Shown here: positions 15,529 through 26,452 of the stretch, piece after piece | Numbering within the stretch: the stretch's first letter is position 1 | Layout: each line of letters starts with the position of its first letter | Assembly: GCA_019459325.1 (NCBI GenBank) | Contig: JAIBFA010000054.1 | Span: forward strand, 23,449-87,448 | From: Thiobacillus sp. | GTDB lineage: Bacteria; Pseudomonadota; Gammaproteobacteria; Burkholderiales; Thiobacillaceae | Length of the DNA stretch: 64,000 bases | Direction of reading: 5' to 3' | The notes under the pieces: generated by a model | The model's database searches: none | Seen by the model: the letters and a program-made list of their open reading frames with translations, nothing else | What the model was told of the DNA's origin: nothing | Translations under genes and position numbers: made by a program

Positions 15529-17820
15529 GTGAGACACGACACGGCTCAAACCCTTAGGACAGAAAATCGCGTGGTGTTTCGTATTTTTCTACAGGCCGGG
15601 CTGTTCTGGCTGGCGTCGTGTTCCCTGGCGTGGGCCGCGCAGGACAGCATTCCGGTCCGGGTAGGCGTATTCGAGAATTCGCCTATCGTCACAGCAGCGC
15701 CCGGCGCGCTCCCCGAAGGCATCGCGATCGACATGATCCGCTGGGTGGCCGAACGGGAAGGATGGCAGATCACCTATGTCCCCGATTCCTTTGACAACCT
15801 CGTAGAACGTCTCGACAAGGGCGATATCGATCTGCTCGTAGGCTTCGCCTATAGTGACGAACGCGCCAAACGTTTCCAGTTCAGCCAGCAGAGCCTGCTT
15901 GGCAACTGGGGGATGGTGTTCCGTCATGCCCAAGCCGACATCAATTCGCTCCCCGATCTCAAAGGCAAGCGGATCGCGCTCATGCGCAGCAGTACCCACG
16001 GCCAGGCCCTGGTTGCCTTGTTGACCCAGTTCGACGCGCCGTTCACGCCTGTCTACGTGGATACCTATCCCCAGGTTCTGGAAGCGATCGTCGAGCGTCG
16101 GGCCGACGCGGGCGCGGTGAACCGGGTGTTTGCCGCGCTGCATGCGCACCATCCGGACGTGGTGGTGACCAGCATCGTCTTCAATCCCGTTTTCGTTCAC
16201 TACGCGGCACCGAAGGGCGCCAACCCGGCGCTGCTGGCGGCGCTCGACCGTCATCTGGCGGCGCTCAAGGCGGACCCGCAGTCGGCCTACTACGATTCCT
16301 TGCGGCATTGGCTCGAAGCGACGCCTGGCAACCGGGTTCCAAACTGGCTGCCGTGGACCGCTGCCGCTGCCGGAAGCCTGCTGGTACTGGTGTTGGTCGT
16401 CGCCGGGTTTCTGCGCTATCAGGTGCAGCGCCAGACCGGCGAACTGCAGCGGCGTGCCGACCAACTGCAGTCCGAGATCGAACAGCGCGAGCAGGCCCAG
16501 GCGCATTTGAATCAGCTTGCCTATTTCGACGGACTGACCAAGTTGCCGAACCGAGAGGGTTTTCGTACCGCACTGCACCAGACCTTGACAGGCTTGCAGG
16601 GCACCGATGAACGCCTGGCCTTGCTGTTCATCGATGTCGATCGTCTGAAAAACATCAACGACGGACTCGGACACGGCGCGGGCGATCTGCTGCTGCAGCA
16701 GATCGCCATACGCTTGCAATCGGTGTTGCGTGCGCACGATCATCTGAGCCGCTTCGGCGGTGATGAGTTCGTCGTGATCGTGTCCGAAATCGGCGCATCC
16801 TCGGATGCCGAGCTGGTGGCCACCCGGCTGCTGCAAAGCCTGGCCATGCCGATCGATATCGGCGCCACCCAGATCTACAGCAGTGCCAGCATCGGCATTG
16901 CGCTGTATCCGGACGACGCGACGTCGATGGAAACGCTGCTCAAACATGCCGACACGGCCATGTATCAGGCGAAGGAGCAGGGCGGCAACCGTTCCCTGTT
17001 CTATCAAGCGCAGCAGACCGAACGCGTGGTCGAACGATTGACCCTCGACACCCGCTTGCGTCAAGCGCTGGAACGCGACGAACTGCTGTTGCATTACCAG
17101 CCGATCGTGGAGTTGGGCAGCCGGCGTATCGTCGGGGTCGAGGCGCTGCTGCGCTGGAACGATCCGGATCGCGGCATGGTGATGCCGGGCGCGTTCATTT
17201 CAGCCGCCGAGGACACCGGCCTGATCGTTCCGCTCGGCGAGTGGGTGCTCGAAGCCGGCTGTGCTCAGCTGCGTGACTGGCAGAAGCGGGGGATGGCAGA
17301 CGGCATGACGCTGGCAGTGAACGTGTCTACCCGTCAGTTCGAAGGGCGGCGCCTGGTGAAATCGGTGGAGCAGTCGCTTTCACGCACCGGTCTGGCGCCG
17401 GAGTTTCTCGAACTGGAGATCACCGAGAACGTGATGCTGATCATGAACGACGAGGTGCGCAGCAGCCTCGACAGCTTGCGCGGAATGGGCGTTCGTCTGT
17501 CGCTCGACGATTTCGGTACCGGCTATTCCAGTCTGAGCTATCTGAAACAGCTGCCGTTTCATACGCTCAAGATTGACCAGTCGTTTGTCAGCAAAATCCC
17601 GGGGCAGGCGGGCGACACCCAGATCGTGACGACGATTCTTGCGCTGGCAAAAGGCCTGGAGCTGGAGGTCGTCGCCGAGGGCATCGAAACTCAGGTGCAG
17701 TATGATTTCCTGCGCGAACATGGCTGCGAATTCGGCCAGGGTTATCTGATGAGCCGGCCGCAGCCGGCGGACGTACTGGCCGCCATGCTCGGCCGGCCGC
17801 TGGTCGCCGGCATCGCCTAG
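15529..17820 (+). CDS. GGDEF-EAL protein with periplasmic binding-protein sensor domain
   Basis: This is a 763-residue membrane c-di-GMP protein. After a signal or anchor segment comes an extracellular SBP_bac_3 domain at about 40-265 (VRVGVFENSPI, AIDMIRWVAEREGW, GDIDLLVGFAYS). A TM helix lies at about 279-300, then a coiled coil, a GGDEF domain with intact GGDEF at 410-414 and an EAL domain with EAL at 538-540. DDFGTGYSSL and KIDQSF are present, so synthesis and hydrolysis are both possible. The GTG at 15529 is the longest start; an in-frame GTG pair near 15571, placed after AGGA, would give a cleaner signal peptide. The domain order resembles small-molecule-sensing c-di-GMP enzymes. Confidence 0.88.
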   Translation: MRHDTAQTLRTENRVVFRIFLQAGLFWLASCSLAWAAQDSIPVRVGVFENSPIVTAAPGALPEGIAIDMIRWVAEREGWQITYVPDSFDNLVERLDKGDIDLLVGFAYSDERAKRFQFSQQSLLGNWGMVFRHAQADINSLPDLKGKRIALMRSSTHGQALVALLTQFDAPFTPVYVDTYPQVLEAIVERRADAGAVNRVFAALHAHHPDVVVTSIVFNPVFVHYAAPKGANPALLAALDRHLAALKADPQSAYYDSLRHWLEATPGNRVPNWLPWTAAAAGSLLVLVLVVAGFLRYQVQRQTGELQRRADQLQSEIEQREQAQAHLNQLAYFDGLTKLPNREGFRTALHQTLTGLQGTDERLALLFIDVDRLKNINDGLGHGAGDLLLQQIAIRLQSVLRAHDHLSRFGGDEFVVIVSEIGASSDAELVATRLLQSLAMPIDIGATQIYSSASIGIALYPDDATSMETLLKHADTAMYQAKEQGGNRSLFYQAQQTERVVERLTLDTRLRQALERDELLLHYQPIVELGSRRIVGVEALLRWNDPDRGMVMPGAFISAAEDTGLIVPLGEWVLEAGCAQLRDWQKRGMADGMTLAVNVSTRQFEGRRLVKSVEQSLSRTGLAPEFLELEITENVMLIMNDEVRSSLDSLRGMGVRLSLDDFGTGYSSLSYLKQLPFHTLKIDQSFVSKIPGQAGDTQIVTTILALAKGLELEVVAEGIETQVQYDFLREHGCEFGQGYLMSRPQPADVLAAMLGRPLVAGIA

Positions 17821-17827
17821 ACGATGA

Positions 17828-19890
<2,063 letters not shown>

Positions 19891-20238
19891 TCAGGCTCCA
19901 AAAATGGCGTGGTACTGGTCTTCGGCGAAACCGAGATGATACTGACCGTCGCGTTCCAGTACCGGGCGCTTGATCACGCTGGATTGGGAAAGCATCAAGG
20001 CAATCGCGCCGGCTTCTACTCCGGCGGCAGCCTTTTCCGTGTCAGAGAGATTGCGCCAGGTGGTGCCGCGCGTGTTGAGCAGCGCTTGCCAGCCGGTCTG
20101 TGCCGCGACTTTCTCCAACCAGACCGCATCGACGCCCTGTTTCTTGAAGTCGTGGAAGGGTACGTCCTGGCCATGTTCGGTAAGCCAGGCGCGCGCTTTC
20201 TTCACCGTGGTGCAGTTGGGGATGCCGTAGAGTTTCAT
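19891..20238 (-). CDS. ArsC/Spx-family reductase-like protein, YffB type
   Basis: This is a 115-residue thioredoxin-fold protein. It starts MKLYGIPNCTTVKKA, with the single N-terminal Cys in the position of the catalytic Cys of glutathione-dependent arsenate reductases, and shows the family pattern FHDFKKQGVD, then NTRGTTWR, then IKRPVLERDG. The YffB group is linked to dapE in many proteobacteria and its true substrate is unsettled, so arsenate reduction should not be assumed. The ATG at 20238 was preferred to the longer open frame that runs into the divergent ABC gene. Confidence 0.82.
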   Translation of the reverse strand: MKLYGIPNCTTVKKARAWLTEHGQDVPFHDFKKQGVDAVWLEKVAAQTGWQALLNTRGTTWRNLSDTEKAAAGVEAGAIALMLSQSSVIKRPVLERDGQYHLGFAEDQYHAIFGA

Positions 20239-20318
20239 GGTTTCAGCCGTCCGCGTCGGCAAGTGCCTCGCATGGACGTAAAATCGGGAACAACAAAGAT
20301 GAGATTCTACCCGACCTG

Positions 20319-22115
20319 ATGCATCCAGCCGTTCATTCCCATACTGCGCCCCCGCCGCCCGGCGACGCCAGCCTGCGTTCCCTGGGCCGATTGTTTCCCT
20401 ACCTGTGGGAATTCCGCGCACGCGTTCTGATGGCGCTGGCGCTGCTGGTCGGCGCCAAGCTGGCGTCGGTGGCGGTGCCGCTGGTGCTGAAGGAGATCAT
20501 CGACGCGCTCGACCAGCCGCGCCCCGAACTGGTCCTGCCGCTGGCCCTGATCCTGGGCTACGGCGTATTGCGCTTCGCCAGCACCACCTTTGCCGACCTG
20601 CGCGACGTGATCTTCGCCAAGGTCACGCAACGCGCGATGCGGCGCATCAGCATGGCGGTGTTCAAGCACCTGCACGCGCTGTCGCTGCGCTTCCACCTGG
20701 AGCGTCAGACCGGCGGCATCACGCGCGACATCGAGCGCGGTTCCAAGGCGCTGTCCAGCCTGGTCGGCTACCTGCTGTTCCGCATCACCCCCACGGTGCT
20801 GGAAATCCTGATGGTCGCAGGCATCCTGTTCGTCAAGCTCGACTGGGTGTTCGGCGTGCTGACCCTGGTCACGCTGGCCGCCTATATCGGCTTCACCGTC
20901 ACCATCACCGAATGGCGCACCCAGTTCGTGCGCCGCGCCAACACGCTCGATTCCGAAGCCTACGGCCGCGCCATCGACAGCCTGTTGAACTACGAGACGG
21001 TGAAGTATTTCGGCAACGAGAAATACGAGGCCGCGCGCTACGACAAGAGCCTGGTCGAGTGGGAGGACATGGCGCTGAAATCGCAGCGCTCGCTGGGCAT
21101 GCTGAACGCCGCCCAGGCCGGCGTCATCGCCATCGGCGTGACCCTGATGGTGTTGCGCGCCGCCGGCGGTGTGGTCGAGGGCACGCTGACGCTGGGCGAT
21201 CTGGTGATGGTCAACGCCTTCCTGCTGCAGATGTTCCAGCCGCTCAGTTTCCTCGGCGTGATGTATCGCCAGATCAAGGAATCGATCACCGACGTCGAGC
21301 GCATGTTCGCGCTGATGAATCGGCCGCGCGAGGTCGAAGACAAGCCTGATGCGCGCGAGCTCGACGTCATGGCCGGCGCGGTAAGGTTCGATCATGTCAG
21401 CTTCGCCTACAACGCAGATCGCCCGATCCTGCACGATGTCAGCTTCACCATTCCCGCCGGCAAGACGGTGGCGGCGGTGGGTTCGAGCGGCGCCGGCAAG
21501 TCGACGCTCGCGCGACTCTTGTTCCGCTTCTACGACGTCGGCGCCGGCAGCATCGCCATCGACGGCCAGGACATCCGCCACGTCACGCAGGACAGCCTGC
21601 GCGCCGCCATCGGCGTGGTGCCGCAGGACACCGTGCTGTTCAACGACAGCATCTACTACAACATCGCCTATGGGCGCCCGGACGCGACGCGAGACGAGGT
21701 GGTCGAAGCTGCGCGCGCCGCGCACATCCTGCATTTCATCGAAGCCCTGCCGCAGGGCTGGGACACGGTGGTGGGCGAGCGCGGGCTCAAACTGTCGGGC
21801 GGCGAGAAGCAACGCGTGGCGATCGCACGGACGCTCTTGAAGAACCCGGCCATCCTCATCCTCGACGAGGCCACTTCGGCGCTCGACACCAAGACCGAAA
21901 AAGCGATCCAGGCCGAACTGCTGGAAATCGCCAAGAGCCGCACCAGCCTCATCATCGCGCATCGTCTGTCCACCGTGGTCGAGGCCGACGAGCTCCTGGT
22001 GATGGAGGGCGGCCGCATCGTCGAGCGGGGACGCCATCCCGAGCTGCTGGCGCAGAACGGCGTGTACGCCCACATGTGGGCGCTGCAGCAGCAGGCCGAG
22101 GACGAGACCGCCTGA
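20319..22115 (+). CDS. Atm1/ABCB7-type ABC exporter (fused permease and ATPase)
   Basis: This is a 598-residue half-transporter. Six TM helices lie at about 30-320 and the ATPase domain at 350-590. Walker A is GSSGAGKST with K394, the signature is LSGGEKQR, and Walker B is ILILDEATSALD. NYETVKYFGNE in the membrane domain is the hallmark of the Atm1/HMT1 branch, whose bacterial members export glutathione-linked compounds or metal-thiol conjugates. The protein should act as a homodimer. The stop overlaps the MFS gene (TGATG). Confidence 0.87.
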   Translation: MHPAVHSHTAPPPPGDASLRSLGRLFPYLWEFRARVLMALALLVGAKLASVAVPLVLKEIIDALDQPRPELVLPLALILGYGVLRFASTTFADLRDVIFAKVTQRAMRRISMAVFKHLHALSLRFHLERQTGGITRDIERGSKALSSLVGYLLFRITPTVLEILMVAGILFVKLDWVFGVLTLVTLAAYIGFTVTITEWRTQFVRRANTLDSEAYGRAIDSLLNYETVKYFGNEKYEAARYDKSLVEWEDMALKSQRSLGMLNAAQAGVIAIGVTLMVLRAAGGVVEGTLTLGDLVMVNAFLLQMFQPLSFLGVMYRQIKESITDVERMFALMNRPREVEDKPDARELDVMAGAVRFDHVSFAYNADRPILHDVSFTIPAGKTVAAVGSSGAGKSTLARLLFRFYDVGAGSIAIDGQDIRHVTQDSLRAAIGVVPQDTVLFNDSIYYNIAYGRPDATRDEVVEAARAAHILHFIEALPQGWDTVVGERGLKLSGGEKQRVAIARTLLKNPAILILDEATSALDTKTEKAIQAELLEIAKSRTSLIIAHRLSTVVEADELLVMEGGRIVERGRHPELLAQNGVYAHMWALQQQAEDETA

Positions 22116-23398
22116 TGGCGCCGCTGCTGCAGCCGGGCGTGCGCAAGCGCGAATTGTGGGCGTGGGCGATGTACGACTTCGCCAACTCGGGCTACACCAC
22201 CGTCGTCATCACCGCCGTGTTCAGCGCCTACTTCGTCGGCGTCGTCGCCGCCGACGCGCCCTGGGCGACCTTCGCCTGGACGCTCGCGCTCTCGGTATCC
22301 TACGCGCTGGTGATGCTGACCGCGCCGCTGATCGGCGCCTGGGCCGATGCGCACGCCAGCAAGAAGAAGTTGCTAAGGCTGACCACACTCGGCTGCGTCG
22401 GCTTCACTGCGGCGCTTTATTTTGCTGCGCCGGGCGCGCTGCTGCTGGCGATCGCGGCGCTGATCCTTTCCAACTATTTTTTCGGAACCGGTGAAAACCT
22501 GATCGCCGCCTTCCTGCCCGAACTCGCACGCCCGCGTGCGCTCGGCCGGGTGTCGGGCTGGGGCTGGGCGCTGGGCTACGTGGGCGGGCTGGTGTCGCTC
22601 GGTGCGAGCCTCGCTTACATCAGCTGGGCGCAGAAGCAGGGGCAGGGCGCGGCCGACTTCGTGCCGGTGGTGATGCTCCTCACTGCAGGGATCTTTCTGC
22701 TGGCGAGCCTGCCGACGCTCCTGATGCTGCGCGAACGCGCTACGCCGCAGTCCGGCCATACAGCGCAGAACGCGTGGGCGCAGGTGCGCCACACGCTGGG
22801 CCATCTCGAACGTCTGCCCGATCTGAAACGCTTTCTGATCTGCACCGTGCTATATCAGGCCGGCATCCAGGCGGTCATCACGCTGGCGGCGATCTATGCC
22901 AGCCAGGTGTTCCGCTTCGACGCGCAGCAGACGATCCAGCTGGTGCTGGTGGTCAACGTCACCGCAGCGCTCGGCGCCTTCGCCTTCGGCCATGTGCAGG
23001 ATCGCATCGGCCACGTGCGGGCAATCGCGCTGACATTGCTCGGCTGGATCGCGATGGTGCTGCTCGCCTGGGCCGCGCCCGACGAGCGCATGTTCTGGGT
23101 CGCCGCCAATCTGGCCGGCCTGTGCATGGGGGCGTCGCAGTCGGCAGGACGCGCGATGGTCGGGCTGCTCGCGCCGCCGGCTCAGCAGGCCGAGTTCTTC
23201 GGCCTGTGGGGGCTGGCGGTCAAGCTGGCGTCCATCCTCGGGCCGCTGACCTACGGCGCGGCCAGTTGGATCACCCAGGGCGACCATCGCCAGTCCCTGC
23301 TCATTACGGGCAGCTATTTCGTCGCCGGGCTGTGGGCGCTGCGCGGTGTGCAGGCGCCACGCGGCCATCGCGCCGCGCGCCGCTTTGCCCGAGCCTGA
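22115..23398 (+). CDS. MFS transporter, UMF1/Atg22-like family
   Basis: This is a 427-residue inner-membrane carrier with about 12 helices. The N-terminal WAMYDFANSGYTTVV segment is the signature of the UMF1 family (Atg22-like). The start at 22115 overlaps the stop of the ABC exporter; the earlier ATG at 22076 lies inside that gene. Substrate is unknown. The overlap suggests shared expression with the exporter and with the acetyltransferase 3 bp downstream. Confidence 0.85.
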   Translation: MAPLLQPGVRKRELWAWAMYDFANSGYTTVVITAVFSAYFVGVVAADAPWATFAWTLALSVSYALVMLTAPLIGAWADAHASKKKLLRLTTLGCVGFTAALYFAAPGALLLAIAALILSNYFFGTGENLIAAFLPELARPRALGRVSGWGWALGYVGGLVSLGASLAYISWAQKQGQGAADFVPVVMLLTAGIFLLASLPTLLMLRERATPQSGHTAQNAWAQVRHTLGHLERLPDLKRFLICTVLYQAGIQAVITLAAIYASQVFRFDAQQTIQLVLVVNVTAALGAFAFGHVQDRIGHVRAIALTLLGWIAMVLLAWAAPDERMFWVAANLAGLCMGASQSAGRAMVGLLAPPAQQAEFFGLWGLAVKLASILGPLTYGAASWITQGDHRQSLLITGSYFVAGLWALRGVQAPRGHRAARRFARA

Positions 23399-23401
23399 AT
23401 C

Positions 23402-23830
23402 ATGGCGGCGTTCGCGATCACCGCAACCGACTGGGCGCACGATGCGACTCGCCTCGCCGCGATCCGGCGCACCGTGTTCATCGACGAGCAGGGTGTGCCC
23501 GAGGACATGGAATGGGACGAATTCGACGAAGCGTCGGTGCATTTCCTCGCCACCGCGGATGACGGCGCCCCGATCGGTTGCGCCCGCCTGCTGCCCGACG
23601 CGCATCTCGGCCGCATGGCGGTGCTGCCTGCCTGGCGCGGATGCGGCGTCGGCCGAGCCTTGCTGGAAGCCGCCCAGGATACGGCACGGCGGCGCGGGCA
23701 CACGATGCTGCAACTCAGCGCCCAGACGCATGCGGCCGAGTTTTACGCACGCGCCGGTTTCGTCGCCGTGGGCGATGCGTATCAGGAAGCCGGCATTCCG
23801 CATGTGGCCATGCAGAAAGCGCTCGCCTGA
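23402..23830 (+). CDS. GNAT-family N-acetyltransferase (ElaA-like)
   Basis: This is a 142-residue protein with the GNAT fold. RRTVFIDEQGVPEDMEWDE is the N-terminal hallmark of the ElaA/YjcF-type group. The acetyl-CoA loop is RMAVLPAWRGCGVGRALL (R/Q-x-x-G-x-G/A), followed by LQLSAQTHAAEFYARAGF. The acceptor substrate is unknown. It begins 3 bp after the MFS stop, so it is almost certainly in the same transcript as the ABC and MFS genes. Confidence 0.85.
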   Translation: MAAFAITATDWAHDATRLAAIRRTVFIDEQGVPEDMEWDEFDEASVHFLATADDGAPIGCARLLPDAHLGRMAVLPAWRGCGVGRALLEAAQDTARRRGHTMLQLSAQTHAAEFYARAGFVAVGDAYQEAGIPHVAMQKALA

Positions 23831-23864
23831 GCGCAACGCCATCAGCTGGCGCAGGGTCTTTGCA

Positions 23865-23892
23865 TTGGCACTTAAGAATTTACTGATAAAGT
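23865..23892 (+). promoter_or_regulatory. Predicted sigma-70 promoter of the renalase-like gene
   Basis: TTGGCA at 23865-23870 and TAAAGT at 23887-23892, with 16-bp spacing, form a reasonable sigma-70 promoter in an AT-rich stretch. The -10 element falls inside the left arm of the inverted repeat at 23884-23910. Confidence 0.45.
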
Positions 23893-23910
23893 TCGCATCA
23901 CACTTTATCA
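23884..23910 (+). promoter_or_regulatory. Perfect 9-9-9 inverted repeat, candidate operator
   Basis: TGATAAAGT at 23884-23892 and ACTTTATCA at 23902-23910 are perfect inverted copies with a 9-bp spacer. The geometry suits a dimeric repressor, and the left arm covers the predicted -10 of the downstream gene. No regulator gene is adjacent. Confidence 0.5.
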
Positions 23911-23955
23911 ACATCAAGCTGGCCGCAACGCGGCCACCATCAGGATAAACAGGCT

Positions 23956-24966
23956 ATGACAAAACTTCACCCGCAAGGGGTAGGCTGTTCTGAAACGTCA
24001 AGAACCCCGCTCCGCGCAGGCATTGTCGGGGCAGGGATCGCCGGTGCCAGTTGCGCGGGGACGCTCGCCGCCGCCGGCTGGGATGTCGACGTGTTCGACA
24101 AGGCGCGCGGGGCAGGCGGTCGCCTGTCGACCAAACGTACCGAACAGGGCTGGGCCACGCTCGGTACCCCCTTCATTTCGGCCAAGCGCGAGCCCTTCCG
24201 CAGCCAGTTGCGCGACTGGGTGCGGCAGGGCTGGATTGCTCCCGTGCGCGGCAACATCTGGCAAGGGCGGGCCACCATTTCGTGGGCGGAGGCGCAGATG
24301 CAGAACCATTACCGTCCCACCATCCAACCGTCGCAGCTGGTCCGACACCTGCTCGGCAACGCCCATCTGCACACCGGGTCGCGTGTGGTCGCCTTGCAGC
24401 CGCGCACCCTCATACTGGAAAACGGCGAAGTTCGCGGCAATTACGATTGCGTGATCTGCAGCGTGCCCTCCCCGCAGGCCATTCCCCTGCTCGACGCACT
24501 CCCCTTGTTGCGCGAGCGACTGGGCGAGGTGCGTTATCGCCCGATCTGGTCATTTCTGATGCGCTGGGAAGGCGGCCCCGCGGCCGACGTCATCAAGTTC
24601 GACGACCATCTGCTGAACCTGGCGGTGCGCCAGACCTCTGACGGCCCAGGCCTGTGGGCTGTGCACAGCAGCCACGAGTTTGCGGAAACCTACCTCGAAG
24701 CCTCCGAGATGGAAGCCAGCAATCGCGCGGCCTCGGCGCTGATGGGTCTGCTGGGGCTGCCGTGGCCGGTCGAGATCGAGGCCTCGCACCTGTGGCGTTA
24801 TGCGCGGCCGGAAAGCTCGGCAGAAGGCTTCTGGCTGGGCGATCGCGAGAATCGCGTGGCCCTGATCGGCGACGGCATTGCCGGGGTGGGCGTCGAGCGT
24901 GCGTGGGAAAGCGGCGTGCGGCTGGCCCAGGCGCTGATCCAGTCCAAGGAAGAACTGACAGTCTGA
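23956..24966 (+). CDS. Renalase-like FAD/NAD(P)-dependent oxidoreductase
   Basis: This is a 336-residue flavoprotein of the predicted NAD/FAD-dependent oxidoreductase group (renalase-like, amine-oxidase fold). The Rossmann motif GAGIAGASCAGTLAAAGW lies near residue 24, followed by the VFDKARGAGGRLSTKR segment that marks the family. The C-terminal FAD contact is LIGDGIAGVGVERAWESG. The start ATG comes after an extended N-terminal stretch of about 20 residues. It is a single-gene unit with its own promoter and an operator-like repeat. Its physiological substrate is unknown. Confidence 0.8.
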   Translation: MTKLHPQGVGCSETSRTPLRAGIVGAGIAGASCAGTLAAAGWDVDVFDKARGAGGRLSTKRTEQGWATLGTPFISAKREPFRSQLRDWVRQGWIAPVRGNIWQGRATISWAEAQMQNHYRPTIQPSQLVRHLLGNAHLHTGSRVVALQPRTLILENGEVRGNYDCVICSVPSPQAIPLLDALPLLRERLGEVRYRPIWSFLMRWEGGPAADVIKFDDHLLNLAVRQTSDGPGLWAVHSSHEFAETYLEASEMEASNRAASALMGLLGLPWPVEIEASHLWRYARPESSAEGFWLGDRENRVALIGDGIAGVGVERAWESGVRLAQALIQSKEELTV

Positions 24967-24998
24967 GCAGGTCCGTTCCAAGAAATCCGGCTGCCTGC

Positions 24999-25307
24999 TC
25001 AGCCCATTCCACTACGACTGCCTTGCCCCCGTAACGCGTCCATTTCCTCGAGCAGATCGGCCACCAGGGCGGCCAGTTCAGGCACGGCATCGAAATCGCG
25101 CTCCAATTGCCGCATGCGCCGCGCGCGCAGCAGGCTTGCTCCGGAAAAACGCCAGGTATTCGCCACGCTTTCGGCACAGGGGAAGAGGCCTTCCTCGATA
25201 TGACGGATAAGCCAGGCCGGTTCCACTCGACAGGCGGCGGCCACCTGTTCCAGGGTCAGCCAGGAATCGTCCATCAGGCTGCCGATGAGAATGTCGTCAT
25301 CACGCAT
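24999..25307 (-). CDS. cbpM: Chaperone modulator CbpM
   Basis: This is a 102-residue MerR-fold protein that binds and inhibits the co-chaperone CbpA. LTLEQVAAACRVEPAWLIRHIEEG is interrupted here into its helix-turn-helix elements at about residues 17-40; a leucine-rich C-terminal helix follows. The ATG at 25307 is preferred because AAAGGG precedes it; a TTG at 25313 is also possible. It starts 2 bp after the cbpA stop, the standard cbpAM arrangement. Confidence 0.8.
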   Translation of the reverse strand: MRDDDILIGSLMDDSWLTLEQVAAACRVEPAWLIRHIEEGLFPCAESVANTWRFSGASLLRARRMRQLERDFDAVPELAALVADLLEEMDALRGQGSRSGMG

Positions 25308-25309
25308 AC

Positions 25310-26263
25310 TCAAGCCCTTTCATGCCGGCGCGGCTCGAACGCCAGTTCGCGCGCCATGGTTTCATACAATTCCCGCGCCTTCGGGGTGTCGGCCGGCGGC
25401 AGCACCACCTTGAGATCGAGCAACAGGTCGCCGGGCGGCTGGCCGGGAATGCCGTGACCGCGCACCCGCAATTGCCGTCCGCTTTGGGCGCCCTCGGGGA
25501 TGCGCACCTTGACGCTGCCATGCGGCAGGTTCACCGCAACGATGGCCCCCAGGGCAGCTTCCCATGGCGCCACCGGCAGGCTCAGGTGCAGATCGCGTCC
25601 GTCTGCCCGGAAGCGTGGATGGGGTTTGAACTGCACTTCGAGCAACAGGTCGCCCGCGGATGAACCGCCCATCCCGGGCGCACCCTGACCCGCCAGCCGG
25701 ATCACCTGGCCTGCGCGAACGCCCTTGGGAATCTTCACGTTGAGGGTGCGTGTCCTCAGTTGCACCCTGCCTTGAGCGTCCATCTGCGGCACGCGCAGGG
25801 CAATCTGCCGGGTGGCCCCGCTGAAGGCGTCCTCCAGGTCGAGCAGCACCTTGGCGTGGTGATCCTCGCCCTGCGTCCGAAAACCGGCGTGGGCGGGTCG
25901 TGCACCCGCGTGCGTGCCGCCCATGCGGCCGAACAGTTCGGCGAAGAAGTCGCTGAAGTCGGCGGCTTCGTGGGGCGAATACCCCTGACCGGTAAACTCG
26001 AAACCGGCGTCCCAGTACGGCGGTGGGCGGAAATCCTGTCCGGGCTGATAGCCACGCCCGAGCTGGTCGTAGGCGGCGCGTTTCTCCGGATCGGAGAGCA
26101 CGGCGTTGGCCTCGTTCACCTCCTGCATGCGCAACTCGGCATCGGGCTCCTTGGAGATATCCGGGTGGTACTTGCGCGCGAGCTTGCGGAACGCCTTCTT
26201 GATGTCATCCGCCGTGGCATCACGCGGCACCCCCAGGGTCTGGTAATAGTCCTTGAACTGCAT
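25310..26263 (-). CDS. cbpA: DnaJ-class co-chaperone, curved-DNA-binding protein
   Basis: This 317-residue DnaJ-like protein stimulates DnaK. The J domain covers residues 1-70 with the HPD motif at 33-35. A Gly/Phe-rich linker follows at 70-125, then two C-terminal substrate-binding beta domains ([17 protein letters not shown] and [17 protein letters not shown]). The zinc-finger domain of true DnaJ is missing, which defines CbpA. The ATG at 26263 follows AAGGAA; the longer frame upstream is not supported. Confidence 0.9.
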   Translation of the reverse strand: MQFKDYYQTLGVPRDATADDIKKAFRKLARKYHPDISKEPDAELRMQEVNEANAVLSDPEKRAAYDQLGRGYQPGQDFRPPPYWDAGFEFTGQGYSPHEAADFSDFFAELFGRMGGTHAGARPAHAGFRTQGEDHHAKVLLDLEDAFSGATRQIALRVPQMDAQGRVQLRTRTLNVKIPKGVRAGQVIRLAGQGAPGMGGSSAGDLLLEVQFKPHPRFRADGRDLHLSLPVAPWEAALGAIVAVNLPHGSVKVRIPEGAQSGRQLRVRGHGIPGQPPGDLLLDLKVVLPPADTPKARELYETMARELAFEPRRHERA

Positions 26264-26312
26264 GCGGCTTCCTTTTGTTCGTGGCCAGGCTTTGAAGTAT
26301 TGAAGTCTAGTG

Positions 26313-26332
26313 CACGCACTCTCAAGTGCGTG
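26313..26332 (-). promoter_or_regulatory. Perfect 8-bp inverted repeat upstream of cbpA
   Basis: CACGCACT (26313-26320) and AGTGCGTG (26325-26332) flank a 4-base loop, 50-69 bp before the cbpA start. It does not match the CIRCE element, whose spacer is 9 bp. On the minus strand a TTGAG sequence overlaps it, so it may cover a promoter. Confidence 0.4.
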
Positions 26333-26452
26333 ACGCCGGCACCCCATGCACTGAAATCAGGGGTAAGCGCGCAGGCCATGAGGCTCATGCAGGTTTGGGG
26401 CGGCGAATAGTCGAAGAGACTGACGATTTGCGTTGTCGAAGGGGGAGCCCCG

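Noticed and set aside
20307..22073. 588-codon frame antisense to the Atm1-type exporter
   Set aside because: Same codon-bias effect; the exporter has complete Walker and signature motifs on the plus strand.
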